From NCBI GenBank assembly GCA_009910795.1, contig VMEE01000093.1:62001-126000 (forward strand): 64,000 bases of DNA, given 5' to 3'. This stretch comes from Dehalobacter sp. CP (lineage in GTDB: Bacteria > Bacillota_B > Desulfitobacteriia > Desulfitobacteriales > Syntrophobotulaceae). Both the position numbers and the translations under genes were made by a program. Every line of letters begins with the position of its first letter. Position 1 is the stretch's first letter. Below the pieces are notes generated by a model. It saw only the letters and a list, made by a program, of their open reading frames with translations, was not told where the DNA came from and did not search any database. Positions 34,670 to 42,980 of this stretch are shown here, piece by piece.

Positions 34670-35665
34670 GTGAAAAAGATTATATTTAAATTCAGCGGAG
34701 CTGTCATCATGCTGGTATTGTTGATTATCCCGCTCCTGCTTAACAGCAATTATCTTTATGGATTACTGATTGTTATCGGCCTGTATGCGATCGTTGTCCA
34801 GGGCTTGGGAATACTGATGGGTTATGCGGGGCAGGTGTCGTTTGGTCATGCGGCGTTTTTTGGTTTAGGCGCTTATACGGCCGCGATATTAACGACGCGT
34901 TTTCATTGGCCGTCACTGTTAGCCCTTTTGGCAGCAATTCTTTTTCCCGGAATTATTGCGGTCCTAATTGGCCGACAGACCCTTAAATTGCGCGAGCTAT
35001 ACCTTGCCCTCGCGACGCTCGGCTTTGGGATTTTAGTCCATATAGTATTTACCGAAGGCGGAGAAATAACCGGAGGGCCGTCCGGGATCAGCGGTATTCC
35101 GCATCTGGGCATTGGCAGTCTTATTTTAAACAGTGACAGGAAATTCTATATCCTGATCTGGATCATTCTGGTCCTGATACTGCTGGGAATACGAAATTTA
35201 GTCCGTTCCAGAACAGGCAGGGCCTTATGTGCGATCCGAGAGAGTGAGTATGCGGCAGAAAATGCCGGTATTGACTGTGTTAAGCTTAAGCTGCAGGCCT
35301 TTATTTTCAGTGCGCTGCTTACGGGTTTGGCAGGGGGCCTTTATGCTTTCTATATGACCTTTATCAGTCCGTCACCGTTTACTTTTCATGCTTCCGTCCA
35401 GTTTGTACTGATGGCAGTGATTGGCGGCCTGGGTACCTTTTGGGGACCTTTGCTTGGGGCTGTGGTCGTCGTGGCCTTAAACGAGATATTAAAAGAGTTG
35501 ATACCGCTCATCGTTCCCGGAGCCGGCGGTGAATACCAGATCATTATTTACGGAATCATCCTGGTTGCACTCATGATATACCGTCCTCAGGGGTTAAGCA
35601 GTATCGGGGAATTCTTTCAAAGTTCAAAAAAGAGTCTGGTTCAAGATGGAAATGAAGTCAACTAA
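34670..35665 (+). CDS. livM: ABC transporter permease, LivM type
   Basis: Second membrane subunit. GTG 34670 (or TTG 34667) follows AAGGAG with 10 (or 7) bases; the frame open from 34649 begins before that site. 331 residues, about nine helices, with GYAGQVSFGHAAFFGLGAYT and the coupling region VLMAVIGGLGTFWGPLLGA. It follows livH by 85 bases. Confidence 0.93.
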   Translation: MKKIIFKFSGAVIMLVLLIIPLLLNSNYLYGLLIVIGLYAIVVQGLGILMGYAGQVSFGHAAFFGLGAYTAAILTTRFHWPSLLALLAAILFPGIIAVLIGRQTLKLRELYLALATLGFGILVHIVFTEGGEITGGPSGISGIPHLGIGSLILNSDRKFYILIWIILVLILLGIRNLVRSRTGRALCAIRESEYAAENAGIDCVKLKLQAFIFSALLTGLAGGLYAFYMTFISPSPFTFHASVQFVLMAVIGGLGTFWGPLLGAVVVVALNEILKELIPLIVPGAGGEYQIIIYGIILVALMIYRPQGLSSIGEFFQSSKKSLVQDGNEVN

Positions 35666-35743
35666 CCTATATACAGAACGATGATTCAAATATCAAATAA
35701 TGATAGATTTGCGTATCAATGCTATAGAAGGAGGGAAAGGGCC

Positions 35744-36511
35744 ATGCTTCTGGAGCTACACAGAATTACAAAACATTTTGGCGGCATTATGGCTGTCAAA
35801 CATGTGTGCTTTGGGGTTGAAGAAGCAAAAATCACAGCGCTTATAGGGCCTAACGGTGCAGGAAAAACGACGATTTTTAACTTGATTACCGGAATGTATC
35901 AACCGGATGAGGGTGAAGTGTTATTGGAAGGAAAGATGATCACCGGAATGAAGCCGTATAAGACAGCTCAGGCTGGAGTAAGCAGAACTTTCCAGAACCT
36001 GCAGCTTTTCGGCAGCATGACTGTGCTGGAAAATGTTATGACTGGTGCTTACCTGCAGGGAAAAAAAGGCTTCGTCAAGTCGTTTCTTTCTTCCCCTGAA
36101 CGCTCTGCGGAAGAAAAGAAAATCAGGGTTGAATCCCTGAAACTGCTTGAAGAGGTTGGTTTAGCGGAGTCAGCTGGTCTGCCGGCAGCAGTTTTGCCGT
36201 TTGGACAGCAAAGACTGTTGGAAATTGCCAGAGCCCTTGCTTCTCAGCCCAAACTGATCCTGCTTGATGAACCAGCTGCAGGATTAAATGCTGCTGAATC
36301 TGAAATCCTGACAGAATATTTGAAAAAACTTCGCAGTCAAGGTATGACCATGATAATGATTGAACATGATATGGAAACGGTCATGGAAGCTGCTGATAGG
36401 ATTGTTGTCCTAAATTTCGGGGAGGTGATCACCCAGGGAACCCCGGCAGAAATTCAGGCTCACCCGGAAGTGATCAAGGCCTATCTCGGAGAGGATGAGC
36501 AAATTGCTTAG
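35744..36511 (+). CDS. livG: ABC transporter ATP-binding protein, LivG type
   Basis: Energises the importer. ATG 35744 after AAGGAGGG; an earlier in-frame ATG at 35681 lacks a ribosome site. 255 residues: Walker A GPNGAGKTT, the LivG block GVSRTFQNLQLF, a signature degenerate to LPFGQQRLLEIARALA, Walker B LILLDEPAAGL and the switch His in MIEHDM. It overlaps livF by 17 bases. Confidence 0.96.
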   Translation: MLLELHRITKHFGGIMAVKHVCFGVEEAKITALIGPNGAGKTTIFNLITGMYQPDEGEVLLEGKMITGMKPYKTAQAGVSRTFQNLQLFGSMTVLENVMTGAYLQGKKGFVKSFLSSPERSAEEKKIRVESLKLLEEVGLAESAGLPAAVLPFGQQRLLEIARALASQPKLILLDEPAAGLNAAESEILTEYLKKLRSQGMTMIMIEHDMETVMEAADRIVVLNFGEVITQGTPAEIQAHPEVIKAYLGEDEQIA

Positions 36512-37223
36512 TGTAAATGGTCTCAATGTTTATCATGGCTATGTGCATGCGCTGAAAAATGTATCCCTGAATGTCAGGCAGGGAGAATTGCTGGCGATTC
36601 TCGGAGCCAATGGCGCAGGCAAAAGTACCCTGCTAGGGACTCTCGCGGGGTTATACAAGCCTGCTGCAGGAGAAATCATTTTTCAGAACAAAAAGATAGC
36701 CGGCAAGTCACCGGAAAAAATCGTCAGAGCCGGTATCGCTCTTATACCGGAAAAAAGAGAGATATTCAGCGGGCTAAGCGTGATGGATAACCTGATGATG
36801 GGGGCTTTTCACCGTTATCGTCAGGACAAGGCGGATATCCCAAACGATGTGGAGAAAGTCTTGAAATTATTCCCTCTGCTGCAGGGAAGAGAAAAGGATT
36901 TGGCCGGTTCTTTAAGCGGCGGTCTACAGCAGATGCTGGCAATAGGCAGGGCCCTTATGGCCAGGCCCTCACTGCTGCTGCTCGACGAACCTTCCATCGG
37001 GCTGGCCCCGCTTGTCGTACGCGAGATCATGGCGATCCTGGTCGGGATGAAAGAGTCCGGCGTCACGGTCGTACTGGTCGAACAAAATACAAAAGCCGCC
37101 TTGAAAGTGGCGGACAGTGTACTCGTCATGGAGCGAGGTAGGATTGTTCACTACGGAAGCTCCAAAGAAGCAATCTCGGATGCTCTGCTTCAGGAGGCTT
37201 ATTTGGGCCGGACCCGGATGTGA
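36495..37223 (+). CDS. livF: ABC transporter ATP-binding protein, LivF type
   Basis: Second ATPase of the importer. 242 residues: Walker A GANGAGKST, LIPEKREIFSGLSV, signature LSGGLQQMLAIGRALM, Walker B LLLLDEPSIGLAP and VVLVEQNTKAAL (switch residue Gln replaces His, normal in LivF). ATG 36495 is close to GGAGAGG; an in-frame TTG at 36504 would have better spacing. Last gene of the operon. Confidence 0.95.
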   Translation: MSKLLSVNGLNVYHGYVHALKNVSLNVRQGELLAILGANGAGKSTLLGTLAGLYKPAAGEIIFQNKKIAGKSPEKIVRAGIALIPEKREIFSGLSVMDNLMMGAFHRYRQDKADIPNDVEKVLKLFPLLQGREKDLAGSLSGGLQQMLAIGRALMARPSLLLLDEPSIGLAPLVVREIMAILVGMKESGVTVVLVEQNTKAALKVADSVLVMERGRIVHYGSSKEAISDALLQEAYLGRTRM

Positions 37224-37263
37224 ATATATTGCGGATTTACCCAGCGTATTTATCGCATAATTT

Positions 37264-38019
37264 CTACCATAATGATTTCAATGGAATAGATAAACCAGTG
37301 AAATATGGATGATCTACAACATCTTCATCCATGCCTGCTGCAGCTAAGACGTAGGAACCATCCCTGAGTACAAAACATTCGAGGGTTTTCTCAGCCGGAT
37401 CGACCAGCCAGTAATGCGGGATCTTGGTCTTCTGGTAAATCTGCAGCTTCTGCAGACGATCTTTGCGCCTGCTGGATGGGGAAATGATTTCGACTACGAT
37501 TGTTGGCTGGCCATTGATACGGGCTTCTTTGATGATCTGTTTTTGCTGCCCGGAAACGTAAAGAATGTCAGGCTGGACCACGTTGATATCTAATAATGTT
37601 ACATCAAGAGGTGCCACAAATACTTCGCCTTCGGGATCATTTCCCCGAAAATGATCTTCAAGAATCCATGTCAACCGAAGCAAAACACGCTGATGGCTGA
37701 CATTTGGAGCAGGCTCTTTTACCATAATGCCATCGAGAATCTCGATGCGGTAACCGGGTTCATCAGGTATTTTCAGATAGTCTTCGTAAGTCAGCTTCCT
37801 GGAAGATTCTGCGGTATATTCGTTTGATTTTTCCTGCACGGAAGAGGCGGTATTTGTGAGTGCGTTGAGAACATCTGCCAGTATATAGCGGTACTGCTTG
37901 CCGTTCAACTCGATAAACGGTATTTTTTTCTCACGTGTATATTTCCAAATAGTCTCGGTTGAAAGATCGAGTGCTTCAGCCAGCGCCTGGGCAGTCATAA
38001 GCTCCTTATCCATCGACAT
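37264..38019 (-). CDS. Helix-turn-helix (excisionase-type) domain fused to Uma2-family nuclease domain
   Basis: 251 residues, GAGGTG eight bases before ATG. Residues about 5-58 (MTAQALAEALDLSTETIWKY, then IPFIELNGKQYRY) form a MerR/excisionase-like DNA-binding helix-turn-helix. Residues about 75-251 are a Uma2 (DUF820) domain: YRIEILDGIMVKEPAP, VVQPDILYV, IVVEIISPSSRRKD and HYWLVDP, with the PD...ExI...K residues present. It differs from the Uma2 protein at 23670 in its N-terminal DNA-binding part. Convergent with livF, 40 bases apart. Confidence 0.78.
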   Translation of the reverse strand: MSMDKELMTAQALAEALDLSTETIWKYTREKKIPFIELNGKQYRYILADVLNALTNTASSVQEKSNEYTAESSRKLTYEDYLKIPDEPGYRIEILDGIMVKEPAPNVSHQRVLLRLTWILEDHFRGNDPEGEVFVAPLDVTLLDINVVQPDILYVSGQQKQIIKEARINGQPTIVVEIISPSSRRKDRLQKLQIYQKTKIPHYWLVDPAEKTLECFVLRDGSYVLAAAGMDEDVVDHPYFTGLSIPLKSLW

Positions 38020-38039
38020 ATCATGATCACCTCAATCAG

Positions 38040-38068
38040 ATTATACAAATTAATACAACCAAAAACAA
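38040..38068 (-). promoter_or_regulatory. Promoter of the second Uma2 gene
   Basis: Minus strand: -35 TTGTTT (38063-38068), a 17-base spacer, -10 TATAAT (38040-38045). The surrounding 38020-38110 is very A-rich with repeated ACAA/AATAA words and no clear palindrome. Confidence 0.6.
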
Positions 38069-38150
38069 CTAAAAATAATAAAAAATAACATGTACTTAGA
38101 AAATAATAGTAAAAAGCAAATAGTATCTTGTCGTCATCCTCAGCAAGATT

Positions 38151-38193
38151 CAAAAAAAATGCTGGTAACAGTCTGAAAAACTATTACCAGCAT
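38151..38193 (-). terminator. Terminator of ileS
   Basis: ATGCTGGTAA / TTACCAGCAT stem (38159-38193); on the minus strand eight T follow. About 65 bases past the ileS stop. Confidence 0.88.
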
Positions 38194-38258
38194 CATATCG
38201 GTTCAGGGTTACGTATTTTTGGGGTTTAGCCCAACATTATACGGTTGAGCCAAAGCAT

Positions 38259-41200
38259 TTAGATCCGTTCGACCCTGACGCCGGAATCATGGTCATTCAG
38301 GTTCACCTTAGTCAGGTCTGCGGTACTCGGTGTTTTTTCGATACTTTCAGCGAGCGTTTCTATTTTGATGTATTCCTGATAGCTTTGAATCGCACTCGTG
38401 ACTTGGTCATCCCCATCGAAATAGATCCTGATGCGGTCCATCATTTCAAAATCATTACTCTTGCGCATCTGCTGGACTTTGGAGACGAGCTCTCTGGCCA
38501 GACCTTCATCGATAAGCTCTCTGGTCAGCGTGGTATCAAGAATAACGAACAGGTTGTTTTCCATTGTGACCGTGAACCCTTCTTTGGCTGAAATCGACAC
38601 GATGACATAGTCCTTGACGATATTTAGCTGTTCTCCATCCACATCCGCTGAGAGCGATTCTCCAGCCTCCAGGGCAGCCGCAGCCGTTGAAGCCTCCAGG
38701 CTTTCCAGTGCTTTGCCGAGGAGTTTGATTTTCGAGCCGAAGACGGGTCCGGCAGTTTTGAAGTTTGGCTTTAGAATGAAATTCATGAAGTCGATTAAGT
38801 TATTCGCAAAAATAACTTCTTTTACATTGAGCTCTTCCTGAATCAGTGGAATCAAATCGGCGATCAGGACTTCATATTTCCCGTCAACTAGGATTTGCTG
38901 GATCGGCTGACGGACTTTGATCCTGACCTGTTCCCGGGCAGATCTGCCGAGGGTGACTAAATTCCTGACCAAATCCATTCTGTTTTCGACGTTCTCATCG
39001 ATCATAGTCGAGACATATTCCGGATAATCTGCCAGGTGGACCGAAGTCTCACCGGTCAGGTTACGGTAGATTTCTTCCGCCAGATAAGGTGCGAACGGTG
39101 CTGAGATTTTGGCGATGCCGACCAGGATTTCATACGTGGTGTTATAGACGGCCTTCTTGTCGTCCGACAGGCCGGAATCCCAGAATCTGCGGCGGGAGCG
39201 CCGGATATACCAGTTGGAGAGGTCCTCGCTGACAAATTCCTGTATTTTTCGAACTGCTTTGGTCAGATCATAGACAGCGAGATTGGTCTCAACGTCATTG
39301 AGCAGGCCGTGATATTTGGAGAGAATCCACCTGTCGAGCTCCGGCCGCTTTTTGTATTCAATATAGAAATCGCTCGGGTCAACCTCATCGGTATTCGCAT
39401 AGAGCGCAAAAAAGGTATAGACGTTGCGGAGTGTCCCAAAGAACTTGCTCTGGACTTCCTTGAGGCCTTCGATATCAAAGCGTTTAGGTGTCCAGGCCGG
39501 AGACACATAAAGCAAATACCATCTGAGCGTGTCGGCGCCGTACTGGTCAAACAGTTCAAACGGGTCTACCGTGTTGCCTTTGGATTTGGACATTTTCTGT
39601 CCCTGCTTGTCTAAAACCAGATCGTTGACCAGGACCCGCTTATACGGGGAACGGCCCATCACAAAGGTCGAGATCGCGAGCAGGGAGTAGAACCAGCCGC
39701 GGGTCTGATCAATCCCTTCACAGATAAAATCAGCCGGGAACAATTCATGGAAGTTCTCTTTGTTTTCAAACGGATAATGATGCTGAGCATAGGGCATCGC
39801 ACCGCTGTCAAACCAGCAGTCGATCACTTCACTGACCCGGGTCATTGGTTTACCGCACTTCTCACAGAGGATATGAACATCATCGACGTAAGGCCGGTGT
39901 AGTTCGATGGTTTCGTCAATTGTTTCAACCGCTTTTTCCACAAGCTCTTTTCTGGAACCAATGGAAGCAGTATGGCCGCATTCGCAGCGCCAGATATTCA
40001 GCGGAGTCCCCCAGTAGCGGTTACGGGACAATGCCCAGTCATTGACATTTTCAAGCCAGTTGCCAAAACGTTTTTCACCGACAAAGTCGGGATACCATTC
40101 TACCGTTTTGTTATTGGCTACAAGCTGGTCTTTCAATTTGGTCATCGCGATGTACCAGCTAGGTTTGGCGTAGTACAGCAAAGGGGTCTGACAGCGCCAG
40201 CAGTGCGGGTAATTATGCTCCATTTTTTCCTTTTTAAACAGTTTGCCTTCGGCATGCAGCCACTTGATGATATCCAGGTCGGCATCCATCACAAAGCTGT
40301 CCTTCCAAGGCGTTGCGATGAATTTGCCCGATTCGTCCACCGGCTGAAAAACCGGCAGGTTGTACCGCTTTCCGGTGTTATAGTCGTCCTCGCCAAAAGC
40401 GGGTGCGGTATGAACGATCCCGGTGCCGTCCTCTGTCGTGACATAATCGGCAGTTGTCACAAAAAAAGCTTTTTTGTCGGCGGTTAAAAACGGCATCAGC
40501 TGTTCATACTCCATATATTCAAGCTCAGTGCCTTTTAATTCCTGCAGGACTTCATAATTGCCGCCGAGTACTTTCGGCGCAAGCGTCTTTGATAAATAAT
40601 AGATCTCATCATTGCTGCGGACTTTGACGTAGGTCTCAGTCGGACTGACTGTGAGTGCCGCATTGGAGGGCAGGGTCCACGGTGTGGTCGTCCAGGCCAG
40701 GAAATACTCGTCAACTCCTTTGCGCTTAAATTTGGCGATGACGGTATTTGTTTTAATTTCTTTATAGCCCAGCGCGACTTCATGGGAAGCAAGTCCGGTT
40801 CCGCATCTGGAGCAATACGGAAGAATCTTGTGACCTTCGTACATATAGCCTTCTTTGAAGAATTTGTCCAGAATCCACCAGACGCTTTCAATATAATTGT
40901 TATCCAGGGTAATATACGGATGATCCAGGTCAATCGAATAACCCATCCGGACCGTCATTTCGCGCCACTGCTTTTCATACGTAAACACAGAGTCGCGGCA
41001 TTTTTCATTGAACTGGGCGATCCCATACGCTTCTATACCTTGTTTGTCGGAAAGATTCAGCTGTTTTTCAACTTCGATTTCCACCGGCAGTCCGTGCGTA
41101 TCCCATCCGGCCTTCCGTTTGACCTGAAAACCTTTCATGTTCTGATACCGGCAGACGGAATCCTTCAGGGTTCTGGCCATGACATGGTGAATACCCGGCT

Positions 41201-41360
41201 TGCCGTTGGCTGTCGGCGGACCCTCATAAAACACGAACGGTTCCGCGCCTTCACGGTTTTCAATTGTCTTCTGCAGAATATCAATCGAATTCCAGTAATC
41301 CGATATTTGTTTTTCCCGTTCAGCAACGGGCTTTTCAGCTAAAGATTTAAATTTTTCCAT
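38259..41360 (-). CDS. ileS: Isoleucyl-tRNA synthetase, IleS2-like
   Basis: Charges tRNA-Ile. 1033 residues; AAGGAG precedes ATG. The N-terminal block FVFYEGPPTANGKPGIHH carries HIGH as GIHH, and KMSKS is in [15 protein letters not shown]. The editing domain is present (TTEDGTGIVHTAPAFGEDDY). The length and the GPPTANGKPGIHH form are those of the eukaryote-like IleS2 group, which is naturally tolerant of mupirocin; a tree is needed to be sure. It is controlled by its own T-box and lies between rpsT and spoIIP, outside its usual place near the division genes. Confidence 0.96.
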   Translation of the reverse strand: MEKFKSLAEKPVAEREKQISDYWNSIDILQKTIENREGAEPFVFYEGPPTANGKPGIHHVMARTLKDSVCRYQNMKGFQVKRKAGWDTHGLPVEIEVEKQLNLSDKQGIEAYGIAQFNEKCRDSVFTYEKQWREMTVRMGYSIDLDHPYITLDNNYIESVWWILDKFFKEGYMYEGHKILPYCSRCGTGLASHEVALGYKEIKTNTVIAKFKRKGVDEYFLAWTTTPWTLPSNAALTVSPTETYVKVRSNDEIYYLSKTLAPKVLGGNYEVLQELKGTELEYMEYEQLMPFLTADKKAFFVTTADYVTTEDGTGIVHTAPAFGEDDYNTGKRYNLPVFQPVDESGKFIATPWKDSFVMDADLDIIKWLHAEGKLFKKEKMEHNYPHCWRCQTPLLYYAKPSWYIAMTKLKDQLVANNKTVEWYPDFVGEKRFGNWLENVNDWALSRNRYWGTPLNIWRCECGHTASIGSRKELVEKAVETIDETIELHRPYVDDVHILCEKCGKPMTRVSEVIDCWFDSGAMPYAQHHYPFENKENFHELFPADFICEGIDQTRGWFYSLLAISTFVMGRSPYKRVLVNDLVLDKQGQKMSKSKGNTVDPFELFDQYGADTLRWYLLYVSPAWTPKRFDIEGLKEVQSKFFGTLRNVYTFFALYANTDEVDPSDFYIEYKKRPELDRWILSKYHGLLNDVETNLAVYDLTKAVRKIQEFVSEDLSNWYIRRSRRRFWDSGLSDDKKAVYNTTYEILVGIAKISAPFAPYLAEEIYRNLTGETSVHLADYPEYVSTMIDENVENRMDLVRNLVTLGRSAREQVRIKVRQPIQQILVDGKYEVLIADLIPLIQEELNVKEVIFANNLIDFMNFILKPNFKTAGPVFGSKIKLLGKALESLEASTAAAALEAGESLSADVDGEQLNIVKDYVIVSISAKEGFTVTMENNLFVILDTTLTRELIDEGLARELVSKVQQMRKSNDFEMMDRIRIYFDGDDQVTSAIQSYQEYIKIETLAESIEKTPSTADLTKVNLNDHDSGVRVERI

Positions 41361-41424
41361 AGAGATTCTCCTTTATCAATTCATTAATGACTGTTAGTTC
41401 TTCGTCAACGCTCAAGTTATAATA

Positions 41425-41740
41425 TGAAAAAAGTAAAAATCCCTAAGTATAAATAACTTAGGGACGACTAAACCGCGGTACCACCCTGATTATATGTCTG
41501 AGGTACATTAAAATACGTCAAACACATCACTCTTGCCCGTTAACGCAGGGCAGGCGGAACTTCTTACTGGGACCCTGTTAATTGATCACTTGACAGTGAC
41601 AAGGTACATATTTCTGAAGTTCAGCTCCCGGGTGATTTTCACTTGAAAGTCAGCCGCAATCTCTCAGCATTCGATTGCTTTCTGTGGACTTTCTTTTAAG
41701 CTACTGTCCCATTCCTTGCTGCTTGATACTTGAATTGTCT
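41425..41740 (-). promoter_or_regulatory. T-box leader of ileS, specifier ATC (Ile)
   Basis: Minus strand, within the 549-base gene-free stretch 41361-41909. GGGACAGTAGC opens stem I, the specifier loop reads GAAAATCACCC with ATC at 41634-41636, the T-box AGGGTGGTACCGCGGTT lies at 41471-41487, and the terminator is TCCCTAAGT/ACTTAGGGA with a T run (41428-41466). The Ile specifier matches the gene. Between 41740 and the spoIIP ribosome site I see no further element. Confidence 0.93.
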
Positions 41741-41909
41741 TCAAATTATATCTATTATATGACATCTCAGGCGAAAATGCCAAGTACATCTTAAAAATTC
41801 TGCACGGTATAAATTCAACGTTAATGCAGGTGTAAATATTAAGGATATTTCAATGTTCTAAGACGGGTTTGTCCTTCATATTCCTAATTATGGAAAGGAG
41901 GAGATTATC

Positions 41910-42926
41910 CTGTTTTTTTGGAATACCCGTCTGAAAGCTGTTGGGGTCATACTACTCTTGGCACTGCTTGCATTTTCTGTTTACTTCTGCATTTCCAATG
42001 ATAGTTTTCAGTATACCATAAAAATACTTTGCGAAAAAAGTTTTCCGTTTGAGCTTCTACTTCTGGAAGGCGCCCCGGGGATGTCTTATCCGCAGCGGAC
42101 TTATATCAATGATACACGGAATTCCGCTGCAGGGATCGGGATGTATCTGCTGACCGGAGTCAACATATCCGATGCCCGGACGTATTTTTTAAGTTTTTAT
42201 GCGCCTCCTTCCGAAGGGCCGACCTGGCTGGGCTGGGCCTATTATCCCAATGATCCTGAAATGGAGGGACCGCTGCTCGAGCCCCTTGATAATCCGTTCT
42301 ATCATGACCCTGAACCAGTTAAAAGTGCGCAGGATGTCCTGGTGGGTATCTATCACACCCACAGTGCAGAGTCCTATTCGGGGGATGGCGGTGCAGATCG
42401 GTCAGCTGGAGGTGAAAACGGAGATATTGTGGAGATTGGACGGCTATTGGCTGAAAAATTGAACCAGGCAGGGATCAATACGGTACATTCCGAGGAGGTT
42501 AATGATGCTATCTATATCCAGGCCTACAGTCATTCCTATCTCGTAGCAAAAAAATTACTCGAGGAAAACCCAACAACCCGTTTGCTGATCGATCTTCACC
42601 GAGACGGACTTCCTTCCCAGGTGGGCAAAGATACTGCAAAGATTAACGGACAGGAGTGCGCCAGGGTCATGATTGTGATCGGTCAGAAAAATCAAAACTG
42701 GGAAAAGAATGATGCAATTGCGCGTGAAATTATTAAGATTGCGGAGAAAAATTACCCGGGACTGTTTTTCCCGAAAATTCGCTATGCCTCAGAAGCACGC
42801 TATAACCAGTATCTCACGGACGGGGCAATCCTGCTGGAAATTGGCAGTCAGCTAAACACGTTGGAGGAAGCACAGGCTGCAGCCGGACCCATAGCCGAAG
42901 TATTGAAGGAATATCTCGGTAAATGA
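41910..42926 (+). CDS. spoIIP: Stage II sporulation protein P (SpoIIP-like), apparent CTG start
   Basis: Peptidoglycan amidase/endopeptidase of the DMP complex that drives engulfment. AAAGGAGGAG (41894-41903) is followed after six bases by CTG 41910; the frame is open from there and supplies the membrane segment VGVILLLALLAFSVYF that a start at TTG 41958 would cut. 338 residues. Catalytic block IYHTHSAESY (zinc His and Glu), later DLHRDG and the C-terminal EIGSQLNTLEEA. The gene gpr, its common upstream neighbour, is missing. Confidence 0.88.
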   Translation: MFFWNTRLKAVGVILLLALLAFSVYFCISNDSFQYTIKILCEKSFPFELLLLEGAPGMSYPQRTYINDTRNSAAGIGMYLLTGVNISDARTYFLSFYAPPSEGPTWLGWAYYPNDPEMEGPLLEPLDNPFYHDPEPVKSAQDVLVGIYHTHSAESYSGDGGADRSAGGENGDIVEIGRLLAEKLNQAGINTVHSEEVNDAIYIQAYSHSYLVAKKLLEENPTTRLLIDLHRDGLPSQVGKDTAKINGQECARVMIVIGQKNQNWEKNDAIAREIIKIAEKNYPGLFFPKIRYASEARYNQYLTDGAILLEIGSQLNTLEEAQAAAGPIAEVLKEYLGK

Positions 42927-42932
42927 TATAAT
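42903..42932 (+). promoter_or_regulatory. Promoter for murJ inside the spoIIP 3' end
   Basis: -35 TTGAAG (42903-42908), 18 bases, -10 TATAAT (42927-42932) with TGA before it. It overlaps the spoIIP stop codon. Confidence 0.6.
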
Positions 42933-42980
42933 CTGCAGTAAGTGCATTTCTTTGTATATAGAAAGGTCCTTCAGCATCAC

